Assembly (NCBI GenBank): GCA_003242895.1
Contig: QKMY01000054.1
Coordinates: forward strand, 1-64,000
Source of the DNA: Candidatus Margulisiibacteriota bacterium
GTDB taxonomy: Bacteria > Margulisbacteria > Riflemargulisbacteria > GWF2-39-127
Direction: 5' to 3'
Length of the DNA: 64,000 nucleotides
Shown: positions 43,285 through 52,271 of the stretch, piece by piece
How positions within the stretch are numbered: the first letter of the stretch is position 1
Layout of the letters: each line of letters opens with the position of its first letter
The notes under the pieces: model-generated
Seen by the model: only the letters and a program-made list of their open reading frames with translations
The model's database searches: none
What the model was told of the DNA's origin: nothing
Position numbers and translations under genes: made by a program

Positions 43285-44304
43285 TCATTCCAGCGTGGTT
43301 TGCCCGTTTTGTAGATTTATTAAGTCCCTATGCAGTTGCGCATATTCTTCTGCCAAACATTCACAATTAGATAATACATTCAGCAAGGGATCACTTTGTG
43401 ATTCTTTGATATATTTTATTTCAATATTATTGCAAAAAGATATATTCAGCGGGTTAAATGATAACTCTTTATTGATTTCCTGGCGATTAAATACCGCATA
43501 TGAAGTTGCTATCCCAGTGAGATCAATGCTTTTCTCATTTTTTAAAAGATTATACAAATTTTTCCAGTGCTCACCTTCTAATGTACCTTTATTAGGCTTC
43601 ATCAAAGTATTAATCCAGCCTACGTATATTTTAGATTTCAGCTGGGAAAGAGATCTAACCGGATAATGTGCGATTCTTAATGCTCTTATATCTACCCGTT
43701 TATTTTGTTTTTCAGACAACAAGCCTTTATCGAGTGTAATATCATGATTGCCCATGGCGACAGTCAGAGGATATTTTTCGATAATGGTTTTTGTTATAAC
43801 TACCTTAGAATAATCCTCTAAACTGTCTGAACGGATATGATTGATTCTTTTAGGGATGAATGGCTCATCCTTCTTATCATAAACAGTAGGGATATATGTC
43901 TGCCATTTTATGTAATATATTTTATCTAATTCTAACAATTGGAATATTTCTTTGGGATTAAGTTCAGGATCAATTGTTGTGATATACTCATCAGCATCCA
44001 ATGGAAAAATAATATCAGGAGATAACCGCTTCACCGATTCATTCAATAAGAAGGTCATCTTTTCACTCTGATTATGGGAAATTGTTTTATCTTCCATAAT
44101 AATTATTGGTAAGCCTTCGGCGAGCAGCCGGTTTAAGATCCATAAAGTGCTGTCAGAACTGTTATTATCCATTATTATCATGGAATCTACTACATTTAAG
44201 TTATATCTGACAAAAGATTCAATATTATCAGCTTCATTTTTTACAACTGAAATTGAACATGATTTTGGAGTTGCGGTTTCTACTTTACTGTTCTGTTTTT
44301 GCAT
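43285..44304 (-). CDS. Glycosyltransferase family 2-like protein
   Basis: The 339-residue protein starts with a GT-A nucleotide-sugar fold: CSISVVKNEADNIESFVRYNL, MIIMDNNSSDSTLWIL and the metal-binding D-x-D in FPLDADEY, as in Glyco_tranf_2_4/GT92-like proteins. The C-terminal part is helical and of unknown role. There is no signal peptide. It is separated from the rnf promoter by about 75 bases and read in the same direction, but it is probably a separate unit because rnf has its own promoter. Substrate unknown. Confidence 0.8.
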   Translation of the reverse strand: MQKQNSKVETATPKSCSISVVKNEADNIESFVRYNLNVVDSMIIMDNNSSDSTLWILNRLLAEGLPIIIMEDKTISHNQSEKMTFLLNESVKRLSPDIIFPLDADEYITTIDPELNPKEIFQLLELDKIYYIKWQTYIPTVYDKKDEPFIPKRINHIRSDSLEDYSKVVITKTIIEKYPLTVAMGNHDITLDKGLLSEKQNKRVDIRALRIAHYPVRSLSQLKSKIYVGWINTLMKPNKGTLEGEHWKNLYNLLKNEKSIDLTGIATSYAVFNRQEINKELSFNPLNISFCNNIEIKYIKESQSDPLLNVLSNCECLAEEYAQLHRDLINLQNGQTTLE

Positions 44305-44426
44305 TACTTTTTAACTTTCTATTATTTGCCGTTAAGAGATACTAATGACCAACCTCAAAATCAGTAGTTGAGTTTGCTGATCAATTCCATACTACCTATA
44401 GTATAGCAAAAAAAGAAAGGCTACTA

Positions 44427-44831
44427 GTGGCAGTCAGCCACCCCTTGGTTATGGCTTCAAATCCTTCTTTTATGCCTGAGCCTACAATAAGAATCACCTC
44501 GCAGGACGCCACAACCGCAGCAAGCTTAGTGACACAAAATGCAGGCTGCCTAACCGGAGGGCGGGACAATATAGATAATGGATTTATTAATGAATTTAAA
44601 AACTTTTATGTAACATTTCCTAATTCAACTTATCCATCAGCAGGAGATTATCCGACATATTCAACAGGGAACATAATAACAGATGATGATTATAATGGTA
44701 TTGAAAATACTTGGCAGTCGACACACGGTTGCCCTTCTGGTGTGACAGGCGCTTTAAAACAAGAAGTAGGTCAGTATTATTGGATTGAGCGATATATCAA
44801 CAGTTTGATAGATATGCCTTATGGAGATTAA
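44427..44831 (+). pseudogene. C-terminal fragment of a pectate-lyase-like protein
   Basis: Residues 23 onward align by eye with the C-terminal region of PelA-type pectate lyases. DATTAASLVTQNAG and RDNIDNGFINEFKN correspond to the helix pair before the Ca-binding part; TDDDYNGIENTWQSTHG corresponds to D-x-D-x-DGMPDxWE-x-x-xG, and YYWIERYINSL to GYTNLEEYLNSL. The catalytic beta-helix is missing and no signal peptide is present. A GTG start with AAAGG upstream exists, so a short product could still be made, but a relic of a larger secreted gene is more likely. The Ca-binding acids are partly lost. Confidence 0.5.
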
Positions 44832-44845
44832 ACGAAGGAATAAAG

Positions 44846-44872
44846 TGCGCCCCAGTTAAAACCAGGGGCGCA
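44846..44872. terminator. Bidirectional-type hairpin between convergent genes
   Basis: TGCGCCCC (44846-44853) and GGGGCGCA (44865-44872) form a perfect GC-rich stem with an 11-base loop between the plus-strand fragment and the minus-strand lipoprotein gene. Tails are not strongly T-rich on either side. Confidence 0.6.
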
Positions 44873-44891
44873 TTGTGCTCTCTATTATTTC

Positions 44892-46298
44892 CTAGCTAGG
44901 GTCAATATACCATACTTCAGAATGGTAATTATTCCCCATATTGTCGATATCACTCCAAAAAGCATATAAACGGTCATGAAATTTTGTAAACACTGAATAA
45001 CTCAACAAAACATTGTAGTTATCGCCGTTAATAACTAGGCTAGACCAATTCTTGCCGTCAGTAGATTGTAATACTTTCATTCCCACCACACCTTTTTCCG
45101 CAAAACGCTCAAAAAAGCAAAGCTTATCGTCGTATACCGTTAAAAGTTCGCCCCTCATGTCAGTTTTTAATATTTGCCAAGTATGGGCATCAGTCGAATA
45201 TAATAATTTGCCATTTGTTAATATAAATAATTTGTCTTTATAAACAGCTGCTTGGTTAGGTAGAACATTGCCTTTCTCTAAATTTTGAAGAGCAGAGATT
45301 GAGAATGAGTTCCAGTCCTTACCGTTTTCAGATTCCCATACAGTATCATTTTCTATGGTCATGAGCTTATTATTAAAAACCAATGGATTGAATGGAGCAA
45401 CCGCTTGATTTGTCATTTTATCCCATTTAATAGCATCAGAACTATTATGAACACCATTCGGACCTAGCAACCAGATCTTATTTTGAAATACTACTGCTCC
45501 ATTATTATTTATTACATAATTACCAGTTGGTACTAAAACTTGCGTCCAATTGTTCCCATTTTCATCGCTATACCAAATATCGTTAACCAAATCACCAGAT
45601 GTTGGCCCTTTGTTTCCGCCTATGATATATAACCTATCTTTAAACTCTATTGCGGAAAATCCCCATCGCCTTGGAAATGGCGTCGGTATAACCTGATGCC
45701 AAATGAATTTATCAGTTTCCACTCCATCCGGAGTAAAAACCTTCACCAACTTCAAATGCAGCTTTCCGCTATAGGCCTGGTTACCGGCATTAGTCCAGTC
45801 ACCTGACACATTCATGTCCACCGTAGTTGACAGCGAACTTGCCGCAAATGGCGCTGTCCAGGTTTGCAGCACTACTGTGTTTTTATTGAGTTCAATTGTG
45901 CCGTTGGAACAATCTACCTTAACCGGCAGGATACTCGTCGGGTTATCCTGTCCGACAAGCCCATCCTCGTCCAGATACCCCCGCAATTCAATGCGGATTA
46001 ATCCAGGAGTGGTTGTATCCTGGCAATCTACCAAAAAGCTTAAGAGTTCTGACTTGCCTTCAGCTAGCGTAATTGAATCGGGACCGGTTACACACTGGGG
46101 TTTGATAGTGCCGGCCCTTACCATAGAGGTTGATATATTGACTGTTCTCTCTGAAATAACCGTCTCTTGATCTTGATTCACACCACCAGTCGTGTTTTTC
46201 GCACTATCATCCGTAAGGTCCTTCGTTATTTGCCCACACCCAATAAGCCCAATACTCAACACTGCTGCCACTATGATGAGACAAACCTTGTATCGCAT
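44892..46298 (-). CDS. Lipoprotein with Kelch-like repeats
   Basis: The 468-residue product has a lipoprotein signal (MRYKVCLIIVAAVLSIGLIGC, lipobox LIGC). An N-terminal Ig-like beta region (about 60-200) is followed by five to six repeats of about 45 residues with the pattern F.d+lyiigG......-iWyS.dg.nWt (FKDRLYIIGGNKGP, IWYSDENGNNW, VWESENGKDWNSF, LLYSTDAHTWQIL), which would form a beta-propeller. It probably sits in a membrane facing the periplasm or outside. ATG 46298 has GGGGGGGAG upstream; the longer frame lacks a signal peptide. Confidence 0.8.
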   Translation of the reverse strand: MRYKVCLIIVAAVLSIGLIGCGQITKDLTDDSAKNTTGGVNQDQETVISERTVNISTSMVRAGTIKPQCVTGPDSITLAEGKSELLSFLVDCQDTTTPGLIRIELRGYLDEDGLVGQDNPTSILPVKVDCSNGTIELNKNTVVLQTWTAPFAASSLSTTVDMNVSGDWTNAGNQAYSGKLHLKLVKVFTPDGVETDKFIWHQVIPTPFPRRWGFSAIEFKDRLYIIGGNKGPTSGDLVNDIWYSDENGNNWTQVLVPTGNYVINNNGAVVFQNKIWLLGPNGVHNSSDAIKWDKMTNQAVAPFNPLVFNNKLMTIENDTVWESENGKDWNSFSISALQNLEKGNVLPNQAAVYKDKLFILTNGKLLYSTDAHTWQILKTDMRGELLTVYDDKLCFFERFAEKGVVGMKVLQSTDGKNWSSLVINGDNYNVLLSYSVFTKFHDRLYAFWSDIDNMGNNYHSEVWYIDPS

Positions 46299-46547
46299 AC
46301 GACTCCCCCCCTTTTTACCGATTTGGGGTCGTTGTAGCACAAAGCAAGATTTGTTACCAGACTATTTTTATAAACCTTTATATAATCATTTTTGGTTATT
46401 ATTTTTTCTACAAATATTCTCATAACAGTCCAGTCGTTATCGCATTGGTTTTGACTATAATCTACGGTAATTCTCACGAGGAAACAATCCGACACCCAAA
46501 TCGCCGAGGATGTCTGAGGAGCCTACGAAGACACATTATTAACATCT

Positions 46548-46576
46548 TTAACACCCAGAATAAGACATGATATAAT
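46548..46576 (+). promoter_or_regulatory. Promoter of apbE
   Basis: TTAACA (46548-46553), 17 bases, then a perfect TATAAT (46571-46576) place a transcription start near 46583, 25 bases before the apbE ATG. A conventional sigma70-type promoter. Confidence 0.65.
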
Positions 46577-46607
46577 TCCCCCAATAATACTTTACGGAAC
46601 CTTTTCA

Positions 46608-47657
46608 ATGAACAAACTTATCTCTCTATTTCTATTATTATTATTATCCACCGCACTGCTAGTCTCCTGCGCCTCTAATTTCGACAGGCCTTACGACTCG
46701 GCTGATCTTGCAATGGGTACGGTCATCACACAAAAAATATACGGTAAAAACGCAAAACAGGTCGCCCGGGAAGCAATAACCAGGGTGAAACAATTAGAAA
46801 GCCTGATGACGGTATATACTCCCGGCGGCGAGATTCATAAACTTAATACCCTGGCAGGGCAAGCCAAAGTAAAACTTAGCCCAGAATCCATGTATGTGCT
46901 GAAAAAATCGCTGGAATACGCGACATTAAGTAACGGAGCCTTCAATGTCATGGTCGGTCCGTTATCAAAAAGATGGCGCGTTACCTCAGAAAACCCTTCA
47001 GTCCCAACACCAGCAGAAATAAAAAAGCTTTTAACGCTGATTGATTACAAAGGTCTGAAGCTCTACGAAAAAGAGTCTTCAGCCAAGCTTGCGATGAAAG
47101 GGCAAATAGTCGATCTCGGAGGCATCGCGAAAGGGTTCGCAGGGGATGAAGTTATAAAAATATATAAAGAAAAAGGCATAAAATCAGCATTTATAAATGT
47201 CGGCGGCAATATTGTCGCGTTAGGGTATAAACCGGACGGGACTTCGTGGAATATCGGGATTCAACACCCCAGGGAAAAAAACGGGACCTATATCGGTACA
47301 GTTAGGCTCGCCAACAAAGCTATTGCCACATCCGGCGATTATGAGCGGTTTTTTATGAAAGGCAATAAACGGTACCACCACATTTTTGATCCCAAGACCG
47401 GATATCCTTCGGAATCAGACCTCATGAGCGTTACGATCATTGCAGATCAAGCTATCGATGCCGATGCATTATCCACTGCAACCTTCGTTCTGGGATTAAA
47501 AAAAGGCCTGCGCCTGATAGATAGCATAAAAGGAATAAACGCAATCTTTATTACCGGAGATAAAAAAATATATATAACCGAAGGATTAACCGGGTCTTTC
47601 GCACTGAATGCTAATGAGAAAGAATTTGAATTGTTGAATGGGAAAACCACCCAATAA
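46608..47657 (+). CDS. apbE: FAD:protein FMN transferase ApbE (lipoprotein)
   Basis: The 349-residue protein has a lipoprotein signal (LLLLLLSTALLVSC, Cys21) and the ApbE domain: AMGTVITQKIYG, VDLGGIAKGFAGDEV, NVGGNIVALG, SGDYERFF and HIFDPKTGYP. It attaches FMN to threonines of RnfG and RnfD in the periplasm. It lies 3.5 kb from rnfC but on the opposite strand with its own promoter, so it serves the complex without being in its operon. Confidence 0.95.
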   Translation: MNKLISLFLLLLLSTALLVSCASNFDRPYDSADLAMGTVITQKIYGKNAKQVAREAITRVKQLESLMTVYTPGGEIHKLNTLAGQAKVKLSPESMYVLKKSLEYATLSNGAFNVMVGPLSKRWRVTSENPSVPTPAEIKKLLTLIDYKGLKLYEKESSAKLAMKGQIVDLGGIAKGFAGDEVIKIYKEKGIKSAFINVGGNIVALGYKPDGTSWNIGIQHPREKNGTYIGTVRLANKAIATSGDYERFFMKGNKRYHHIFDPKTGYPSESDLMSVTIIADQAIDADALSTATFVLGLKKGLRLIDSIKGINAIFITGDKKIYITEGLTGSFALNANEKEFELLNGKTTQ

Positions 47658-47858
47658 AAATAATTTATTAGACGGCTTTACGAAAAAGTATAATGTTCAT
47701 AATTTGATGTATTTTGAGCAATATACGGATTCTTATAATACAATACAGCGAGAAAAAAGAATTAAAATTGCCCTGCTATTTTATGGGAGCTCCCTTGAAA
47801 AGTCGACTCATCCCATTTATTATAGATAACTAGCAGACAATAAAAAGGTGCATTATTT

Positions 47859-48455
47859 ATGGCAAAAAAGAAGAAAAAATCCAGGATAAAAACACGCACA
47901 AAACCGGCTAAAAGCTACCTCAAACTTTATATTTTTTTGTTTTTATTCGTTGTTATAGCTATCTTTGCACCTTTATATTTATATAAAGACAATGACAAAG
48001 CCAAAACTGCCAATAAAAGCAGAGTCCATATAAAATCAACGAATATCGCCAAAAACATGGTGAAAGTAAAGTTGTTCTACTATAACAGCAAAAAAGCTAA
48101 AAACATCGATAAGGAGATGACAGGCAATCCGGCCTCGATCATAGCAGTACAGCGTGAAATTACCCCGTCCAGAACCCCCATTAAAGATACGATAAACCTC
48201 TTACTGGAAGGCCGGCTAACAGCAAAAGAAATAACCGAAGGGTTCAGTACCGAATTCCCTTATCCAGATTTTACGCTGCAAGATGCCACACTAAGCAAAG
48301 GAATATTAACCCTAACCTTTAATGATCCGAACAACTTCTCAAGCGGAGGTTCGGCACGGATTATGATGTTGCACAACCAGTTCATTAAAACCGCGAAGCA
48401 ATTCCCGCAGGTGAAGGAAGTGCGATTTAAGCCGGATTATTTGTTTCAGCCTTAA
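47859..48455 (+). CDS. Membrane-anchored GerMN domain protein
   Basis: The 198-residue protein has a very basic N-terminus (MAKKKKKSRIKTRTK), one membrane helix (about 24-43) and an extracytoplasmic GerMN domain. That domain is recognised by VKVKLFYYNSKK, IIAVQREITPSRTPIKDTINLLLEGRLTAKE and the end LHNQFIKTAKQFPQVKEVRF. GerMN domains occur in sporulation and lipoprotein contexts but also in non-sporeformers, where they have unknown envelope roles. AAAGGTG precedes the ATG. Confidence 0.88.
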   Translation: MAKKKKKSRIKTRTKPAKSYLKLYIFLFLFVVIAIFAPLYLYKDNDKAKTANKSRVHIKSTNIAKNMVKVKLFYYNSKKAKNIDKEMTGNPASIIAVQREITPSRTPIKDTINLLLEGRLTAKEITEGFSTEFPYPDFTLQDATLSKGILTLTFNDPNNFSSGGSARIMMLHNQFIKTAKQFPQVKEVRFKPDYLFQP

Positions 48456-48461
48456 CCTGAT

Positions 48462-49640
48462 TTATGGTTTAAAGTTAATGATAATGTTGGTTACTTCAGC
48501 GATACTGCCAATCCTCATTGGAGGTCCCCAGGTACCTACCCCACAAGAAACATAATAATGCGTTTGACCATCTCTCAAGTAACCCCAGCTTTTTTTGAAA
48601 ATCATATTGGTAATAAAGCTATTCGGGAATAGCTGCCCGTTATGCGTGTGTCCGGATATCTGAAAATCTATTTTATTATTATAAGCATCTTTAAGATTCC
48701 GCGGCTGGTGGTCCATCAGGAGTAAGGGGTAATTTTTGTCGATACCGGTCATAATATCCTGTAACTCTTTTCTTTTCTTTCCTGTAAACCGGAACCGGCT
48801 CGAATCCTCTCTGCCAATCAAATAAAAGCTGTTATTTACCAGCGCCTTTTCGTCTCGAAGGTACTTGATCCCATATTGAGAAAGATAATGCACCGCAGAT
48901 TCAACTCCACCAATATACTCATGATTGCCGGTACTGGCGAATACCCCGAATTTGGACTTAATTGCCTTAAGCTCGTCACCCATATTATATTTAATTACCG
49001 GCGCAAGATCTTCATCAACCACATCACCGGGAAGAAGGACAATATCAGGATTTAGGCTATTCACGGTATCAATAATATGTTTCAGGCGAGAGTTACGGAT
49101 CAAGGTACCTAAATGAATATCACTCACAGCAACGAGATTAAGCGTCTTCAACGTACCCGCCTGCTTGGGTATATCCAACCTGATTGTCGTGACTCTGATA
49201 TTCTTTGAATTAAGGTGCCCAAAAACCGTTAGCGCTGTCACCAAAGCTACGAAAGTCCAAGACCTTAGCAGCATAGTACCGGCTATTCTGGTACCTGGAA
49301 CCAGATGAAAAAAAGTTAGCAAAAAAATGATTACATCGGCAGCTAAAAAAAACAAAAACAGATAATATGCAATTCCTAACCAGAACGAGCCAACCAGAAT
49401 TATCGTCCCACTCACGATACCGGAATTAACACGCTCAATAATCCTCCCTACCAAAAAAGAACTGGCTACCGCTATAAAAGTTATTCGATAAATTAACAGC
49501 CATAAACGATTATTAGGAATGATCGCCAGCAATTTACCGTAGATATAATAATTCACTAAAATGTATAAAAACATTATCAACAAAATTATCGAAATCAACA
49601 TTATGTAATACAGCATATTTTTCATATTTTTTCTTGCCAT
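48462..49640 (-). CDS. Membrane-bound metallophosphoesterase (YkuE-like)
   Basis: The 392-residue protein has about four or five N-terminal membrane helices (residues 8-150) followed by a calcineurin-type phosphoesterase domain. The metal motifs are in order: SDIHLG, PGDVVDE, STGNHEY, LLMDHQP and SGHTHNGQLFP. Related proteins (YkuE, YaeI) act on membrane-linked pyrophosphates or lipids such as UDP-diacylglucosamine. The exact start is uncertain: ATG 49640 abuts AAAGG, while ATG 49625 has it 13 bases upstream. Confidence 0.88.
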   Translation of the reverse strand: MARKNMKNMLYYIMLISIILLIMFLYILVNYYIYGKLLAIIPNNRLWLLIYRITFIAVASSFLVGRIIERVNSGIVSGTIILVGSFWLGIAYYLFLFFLAADVIIFLLTFFHLVPGTRIAGTMLLRSWTFVALVTALTVFGHLNSKNIRVTTIRLDIPKQAGTLKTLNLVAVSDIHLGTLIRNSRLKHIIDTVNSLNPDIVLLPGDVVDEDLAPVIKYNMGDELKAIKSKFGVFASTGNHEYIGGVESAVHYLSQYGIKYLRDEKALVNNSFYLIGREDSSRFRFTGKKRKELQDIMTGIDKNYPLLLMDHQPRNLKDAYNNKIDFQISGHTHNGQLFPNSFITNMIFKKSWGYLRDGQTHYYVSCGVGTWGPPMRIGSIAEVTNIIINFKP

Positions 49641-49790
49641 CCTTTAGTTCTATGCACGGCGTTGATATAACCAAAAACGTATAACAACTGCAGCTCAACC
49701 CTTGGTTATAGAATAACAAAATAAAAAAATTACGTATATATTATATTTCTTCCTCTCACAGGTTGTTAACCATACTGCGCCCTCTAAGAT

Positions 49791-49925
49791 CTAATTATTG
49801 CTGATAAATATATTAACCTTTTTAGTATCAAATACTATTTCCAATTTCATAAGAGATATGATCGGCTCTTGATTAACGGCTTTCTCGAACATCTGGTTTA
49901 TTAAAGCATTATCCTGATTGTTCAT
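49791..49925 (-). CDS. 44-aa small protein, copy 2 of a two-member family
   Basis: The ATG at 49925 follows AAAGGGG by nine bases and opens exactly 44 codons, ending in TAG at 49793-49791. The product aligns gap-free with that of 11003-11137 (20 of 44 identical): shared EKA at 14-16, P-I at 21-22, S-L at 24-25, D33 with KKVN at 35-38, and final NN. A second ATG three codons earlier lies inside the ribosome binding site. The protein is amphipathic, without cysteines. The surrounding 600 bases hold no other gene. Confidence 0.65.
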   Translation of the reverse strand: MNNQDNALINQMFEKAVNQEPIISLMKLEIVFDTKKVNIFISNN

Positions 49926-50285
49926 GGCACTCATCCCCTTTACTTAACCTTACCTATCTTGTATCAACTTTCATGCCAAATATTATCCTGGCTTTTTATC
50001 CCGGATAATTCCTTTCCAGTTTCTTCTAAGAAAATTTTTGGCAATAAGTACTGAATATTCTCTTAGCCACAAGCTCTCTAACTGCCATATTTTCTACATA
50101 ATTAGTTTTTTTGAAAAAACTCGCTGGAATTATCAGGGTTAATAACTGAACATGTAAAGAATTAGAGAAAGCATATCAGTTTCTCCTAAAAATCCTGGAG
50201 AACCAGGCTACAATACCTGCCAAACCTCCATTGACTTTTTTTTATATTAATATATCATAATGCCTGGTCAATTTAGGGAGGGAAA
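49926..50285 (+). promoter_or_regulatory. Intergenic region with promoter of the lipoprotein gene
   Basis: The stretch is otherwise featureless. Near its right end TTGACT (50231-50236) is followed after 16 bases by TATCAT (50253-50258), a good promoter 28 bases before the lipoprotein start codon. GGGAGGG directly precedes that ATG. Confidence 0.5.
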
Positions 50286-50942
50286 ATGCGTTATATTTCT
50301 TTTTGCCTGCTAGCGTTTTGCTTGCTGCCGATTAACGGCTGCATACAAATCTCTGCGAGCCCTGATCCCCCGCAGCTCCCCAGCTTTGTTACACCTTCCT
50401 CAATTAAGATAAAGGGGCCTGCTTCACAAACCGATACCGCGAAATTAATTTCTACATTTATTTCCGATATAACTCTATTTACCAACCTATCGAGCAATAT
50501 ATTAAAGGAAACTGAGAGCACGGTCCCGCAAAAAAATAACAAAGCCTCGATTTGGACAATAACCTCTCCGCCAGGATATAAAGCGTCTACCGTCACAATC
50601 ACAGGAACGCCGGTGTCGGAAAACGTAATTTCATGGGATATTGCCATCAATGATAGCCCGTTTGTATCCGGAACAAGCAATAACGAAGCTACAGAAGGGT
50701 CCTGGACCTATGTGCTAGGCAGAGAAAAAATAACATCCGCATGGAATAACAGGCCGCCCACCATATCTATCATTCTCTCTATGGAAAAAACAAATACGAA
50801 TGAAACTGTCCGCTACATCATTAATAATAACCGAAAATTCCAAAACGGTTCCTTTAGCATCACGAAAAACGGAGGGCCGATCTACAATGCTGTGTGGGAT
50901 AAAAAGGGTTCAATCACTGAAAATATTAATGCTTTATCGTGA
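50286..50942 (+). CDS. Lipoprotein of unknown function, 218 aa
   Basis: A short lipoprotein signal (MRYISFCLLAFCLLPINGC, lipobox INGC at Cys19) is followed by a Pro/Ser-rich linker and a beta-rich domain (YKASTVTITGTPVSENVISWDIAIND, SWTYVLGREKITSAWNN). I do not recognise a family. It is transcribed from its own promoter and convergent with ldhA. GGGAGGG precedes the ATG. Confidence 0.75.
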   Translation: MRYISFCLLAFCLLPINGCIQISASPDPPQLPSFVTPSSIKIKGPASQTDTAKLISTFISDITLFTNLSSNILKETESTVPQKNNKASIWTITSPPGYKASTVTITGTPVSENVISWDIAINDSPFVSGTSNNEATEGSWTYVLGREKITSAWNNRPPTISIILSMEKTNTNETVRYIINNNRKFQNGSFSITKNGGPIYNAVWDKKGSITENINALS

Positions 50943-51003
50943 TATCCGGTTAGAAATAGAATTGTTATGTTCTTGCGTCACCTGAGTTATGATAGCTCAG
51001 TGA

Positions 51004-52053
51004 TCAAAAGCAGCGGCCTTTAAGCTGCTTAACACAGACTTTCTCGTCACATTTGTAGCAAATCTCATTCTCCAGTTTGCTGTCAGCAAAATAATCCTTA
51101 ATATTCTGTAAGGTAGTATGGGCAATAGTGGCTAACGCCTCTTTGGTAAAAAATCCCTGATGAGCAGTCACCAGTACGTTCGTAAAGGAAAGCAGCCTTG
51201 CCAGCGTATCATCTTCCACTACCGTAGCCGAAAAATCTTCGAAAAAATATTCACTTTCCTCTTCATAGACGTCAAGCCCGGCTGAACCAATTTTCTGCGA
51301 CTTGATCTCTTCAATCAATGCTTTGGTATCGATCAGCTTGCCACGTCCGGTATTAATAATCATGACCCCGGCTTTCATCTTCGCCATGGTCTGAACATTT
51401 ATCAGATGGAAGGTTTCTTTGGTAAGCGGGCAATGAAGCGAAATAATGTCAGACTTATTAAAAAGAGTATCAAGATCAACATATTCAAATTTCTCTTCCT
51501 TAGCGAATTGTTCATCCGGGAACTTATCATAAGCCAGCACTTCCATCCCAAACCCTTTTAATATTTTGACCAGGCATTTCCCAATTTTTCCGGTCCCGAT
51601 AATTCCGGCGGTCTTTCCGTGCATCTCAAATCCCAACAGACCTTTAATCGTAAAGTTATTATCCCTTGTGCGGTAAAAAGCCTTGTGGGTCTTACGATTG
51701 AGCGTAAGCATCAGGGCTACGGCATGTTCCGCAACAGTATAGGGAGAATAAGCTGGAACTCTCACAACGTGGATATTATTGTAGCTGGCTTTCAAATCAA
51801 CATTATTATACCCGGCACTTCGCAGTGCAATAAGGTCTATGCCGGATTCTTTGAGGACGTCGATAACCTTTGCATCCATAGTATCGTTCACAAAAGCACA
51901 GACAACGTTAAAACCTTTCGCGAGACTAACAGTGTCATCACTTAACCGGTTTTCAAAATACTTTATATCAAAGCCAAATTCTCTATTTGTAGAATTAAAA
52001 GACTCGATGTCATAGGCTTTCGCATCGAAAAGAGCAATTTTTGTTTTAATCAT
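51004..52053 (-). CDS. ldhA: D-lactate dehydrogenase (2-hydroxyacid dehydrogenase family)
   Basis: The 349-residue enzyme reduces pyruvate to D-lactate with NADH. The NAD motif GIIGTGKIGKCLVKILKGFG, the substrate Arg in ALRSAGYNNVDL, the Glu in the D-x-x-E DVYEEESEYFFED loop and the catalytic His in VTAHQGFFT are all present and fit LdhA. The C-terminus carries an extra Cys-rich tail (CYKCDEKVCVKQLKGRCF) that could bind metal or form disulfides. ATG 52053 follows AAAGGGAGG. It is a fermentative NADH sink that fits the Rnf/Ech context. Confidence 0.92.
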   Translation of the reverse strand: MIKTKIALFDAKAYDIESFNSTNREFGFDIKYFENRLSDDTVSLAKGFNVVCAFVNDTMDAKVIDVLKESGIDLIALRSAGYNNVDLKASYNNIHVVRVPAYSPYTVAEHAVALMLTLNRKTHKAFYRTRDNNFTIKGLLGFEMHGKTAGIIGTGKIGKCLVKILKGFGMEVLAYDKFPDEQFAKEEKFEYVDLDTLFNKSDIISLHCPLTKETFHLINVQTMAKMKAGVMIINTGRGKLIDTKALIEEIKSQKIGSAGLDVYEEESEYFFEDFSATVVEDDTLARLLSFTNVLVTAHQGFFTKEALATIAHTTLQNIKDYFADSKLENEICYKCDEKVCVKQLKGRCF

Positions 52054-52115
52054 AATAAAACCTCCCTTTTTACCGCGTTCGCTCATTATACCTGCAAATG
52101 ATAATTACACAAGAG

Positions 52116-52145
52116 TTGAACCTGCGAACCCTTTTCACGGTTCAA
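52116..52145. promoter_or_regulatory. Inverted repeat between ldhA and the glycan cluster
   Basis: TTGAACC (52116-52122) and GGTTCAA (52139-52145) form a 7-bp inverted repeat with a 16-base spacer, 63-92 bases upstream of ldhA. It may be an operator of ldhA. It does not match the Rex consensus well. Confidence 0.35.
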
Positions 52146-52271
52146 TTGATAATATTTTGGAGATAATTACAGTATTTTTTCTTTGACAAAAGATTTACGA
52201 AACAATAAGAACTGTTCGCGAACGAGCCCAGCAAATTGAAATATTTATTTCCTGCCTATATAATAAATGAT

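Noticed and set aside
44845-44872. Another GTGCGCCC start, as in the intron relics
   Set aside because: Here it is simply one arm of a perfect hairpin (TGCGCCCC/GGGGCGCA); the following bases do not resemble domain I and no terminator precedes it.
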